Shown: in pieces, positions 62,758 to 64,000 of the stretch
Layout of the letters: the number at the start of each line of letters is the position of its first letter
Numbering within the stretch: position 1 is the first letter of the stretch
From: Smallanthus sonchifolius
Lineage: Eukaryota; Streptophyta; Magnoliopsida; Asterales; Asteraceae
Assembly: GCA_023525975.1 (NCBI GenBank)
Contig: CM042021.1
Span: forward strand, 103,833,501-103,897,500
Reading direction: 5' to 3'
Length of the DNA stretch: 64,000 nucleotides
Notes under the pieces: model-generated
Seen by the model: the letters and a program-made list of their open reading frames with translations, nothing else
Told to the model about the DNA's origin: nothing
Database searches by the model: none
Translations under genes and position numbers: made by a program

Positions 62758-64000
62758 TTCCCCCGCAAGTTGAGGGCGGGGAACGACCTGCAACTTGGAT
62801 CGTAGAGATAGAAACCGTTGAGATGGTAAAGGCTTTGTAAGGACATCCGCGAGCTGATCATTTGTAGAGATGAATTGAACATTTAGTTGACCTCCAGCTA
62901 CCTGCTCACGAACAAAGTGGAAATCTACTTCGACATGTTTTGTACAAGCATGAAACACAGGATTGGCTGAGAGATAGGTGGCTCCTAGATTGTCACACCA
63001 AAGAGTAGGAGATGCTTTGATTGAAACACCTAGTTCATGTAGAAGAGACTTTAACCAAATTAACTCAGCCACGGTATCAGCAAGTGCCTTGTATTCAGAT
63101 TCAGTTGAGGACCTCGAGACAGTTCGTTGTTTGCGGGCAGACCAAGAGACAAGGTTGGATCCCAAATAGATAGCAAATCCTCCCGTGGATCGACGGTCGA
63201 CTAGACAACCCGCCCAATCAGAATCAGAATAGGCCTGAATAGGAGAAGCAGGTGTATGCTGCCAATGAACATTTGTGAAGGCTTGTAAGGAGGATCCCGA
63301 AGTGTGACGAATAAGAAGGCCTAGGTCCGTTGTTCCCTGCAAGTAGCGGAGGATACGCTTAACAGCGGACCAATGGTTTTCTGTAGGAGCATGCATAAAT
63401 TGGCATAAACGATTGACAGCAAAAGCAATATCCGGTCGAGAAAGAGTGGCATATTGTAAAGCTCCAACAGTTTGACGATACTTTACCGGATCCGGCAGAA
63501 GTGGACTATCATCAATGGTCAATACTTGGGTGGTACTCATAGGAGAACTAACTGGTTTGCAATGCGAGAGGCCAGCAGAAATGTACTTCCGTTGGGAGAG
63601 GATAATATCCTTTTGATGATGAACCACCTCAATGCCCAAAAAGTAGTGAAGTTGGCCAAGATCTTTAAGAGGAAAGATGGAGCTGAGACAGTTAATAATA
63701 CCATTAATAGCTGAGTTGTTGTTGCCGGTGATGATGATGTCGTCTACATAGACGAGAATATAAACAAGAGTGCCACCTGAGTTAAGGATGAACAGTGAAG
63801 GGTCAGTTTTGGATCCACAAAAACCAAGCTGAGAGAGCACTGTCGACAAGCGAGTAAACCAGGCCTGAGGAGCTTGCTTGAGCCCATAAAGAGATTTGTG
63901 GAGAAGACGCACATGATTTGGTTTACTCGGATCAACAAAACCAGGCGGTTGTTTCATGTAAACAGTTTCTTTTAAGTCACCATGTAAAAAGGCATTGTGC
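62752..64000 (-). CDS. Copia-3 pol, C-terminal RT and RNase H (runs off window)
   Basis: The frame is open from about 63957 to the stop at 62752 (about 401 codons from the first Met-like codon) and continues right in slightly shifted sequence. Motifs: QPPGFVDPSKP, KSLYGLKQAPQAWF, the RT active site YVDD in LVYVDDIIITG, DLGQLHYFLGIEV, RNase H SDSDWAGC, SRSSTESEYKAL, LWCDN and VEVDFHFVREQV, TKPLPSQRF. It is uninterrupted in the visible part, so the element may be younger than Copia-1. Same strand as the helicase, about 2 kb upstream of its first visible exon. Confidence 0.9.
   Translation of the reverse strand, partial: HNAFLHGDLKETVYMKQPPGFVDPSKPNHVRLLHKSLYGLKQAPQAWFTRLSTVLSQLGFCGSKTDPSLFILNSGGTLVYILVYVDDIIITGNNNSAINGIINCLSSIFPLKDLGQLHYFLGIEVVHHQKDIILSQRKYISAGLSHCKPVSSPMSTTQVLTIDDSPLLPDPVKYRQTVGALQYATLSRPDIAFAVNRLCQFMHAPTENHWSAVKRILRYLQGTTDLGLLIRHTSGSSLQAFTNVHWQHTPASPIQAYSDSDWAGCLVDRRSTGGFAIYLGSNLVSWSARKQRTVSRSSTESEYKALADTVAELIWLKSLLHELGVSIKASPTLWCDNLGATYLSANPVFHACTKHVEVDFHFVREQVAGGQLNVQFISTNDQLADVLTKPLPSQRFLSLRSKLQVVPRPQLAGEC

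Overview
The window looks like repeat-rich nuclear DNA from a eudicot plant. Plant chromoviruses, Copia elements, a Mutator-like element (MULE) with a plant mobile domain gene, tRNA-derived SINEs, hAT-type MITEs and one intron-containing plant helicase gene are all present. The retroelement protein styles (gag with an extra acidic coiled-coil ORF, Copia with a very large additional ORF) remind me of Asteraceae, but that is recall and not proof. I see no bacterial, organellar, rRNA or CRISPR features.

Layout. 1-7057 is intergenic: an array of CTCGCC-N9-GGCGAG palindromes, a solo chromovirus LTR (608-2749, TSD GGTTG), a decayed membrane-protein remnant (about 2895-3352), two SINE-like elements and a MITE. 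7058-54607 is one old Copia element (Copia-1, 115-142 bp LTRs, TSD CCAAC/CCAGC) blown open by nested insertions. Its first insertion is a 16.2-kb MULE (7950-24163, 291-bp near-identical TIRs, 9-10 bp TSD). The MULE carries a transposase gene, a PMD gene and a small divergent gene coding for a CxxC-x12-CxxC protein. A young Gypsy chromovirus (Gypsy-1, 11593-20337, TSD CATGT) sits inside that small gene. Its second insertion is a solo LTR (LTR-A, 25977-52831, TSD ATGTA). LTR-A is split by a degenerate chromovirus (Gypsy-B, 27537-52072, TSD GAATT), which is split by a Copia element without pol (Copia-2, 39962-49127). Later a 3.7-kb tandem duplication with filler DNA copied half of Gypsy-B plus the edge of Copia-2. 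54608-56980 holds three MITEs and AT-rich spacer. 56981-60817 is the 3' part of a host SF1 helicase gene (SEN1/UPF1 type, six exons, minus strand). 62632 to the end is the 3' end of another Copia element (Copia-3).

How it fits together. Exact target-site duplications and restored reading frames give a relative order: Copia-1 first; then the MULE and the LTR-A parent; then Gypsy-1 inside the MULE, and Gypsy-B inside LTR-A; then Copia-2 inside Gypsy-B; then the tandem duplication. Almost all retroelement ORFs are broken. The least damaged proteins are the MULE transposase (834 aa, uninterrupted) and Gypsy-1 gag and pol (separated by a single +1 shift in an A6 run). The helicase is the only convincing host gene, and its 5' exons were not found in the window.

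Most interesting: the three-gene MULE and its small zinc-ribbon-like gene; the CAGCAG hairpin array shared between the Copia-2 LTR and the spacer before its giant extra ORF; the tRNA-like A/B-box module in the Gypsy-B/LTR-A family; and the templated-filler duplication.
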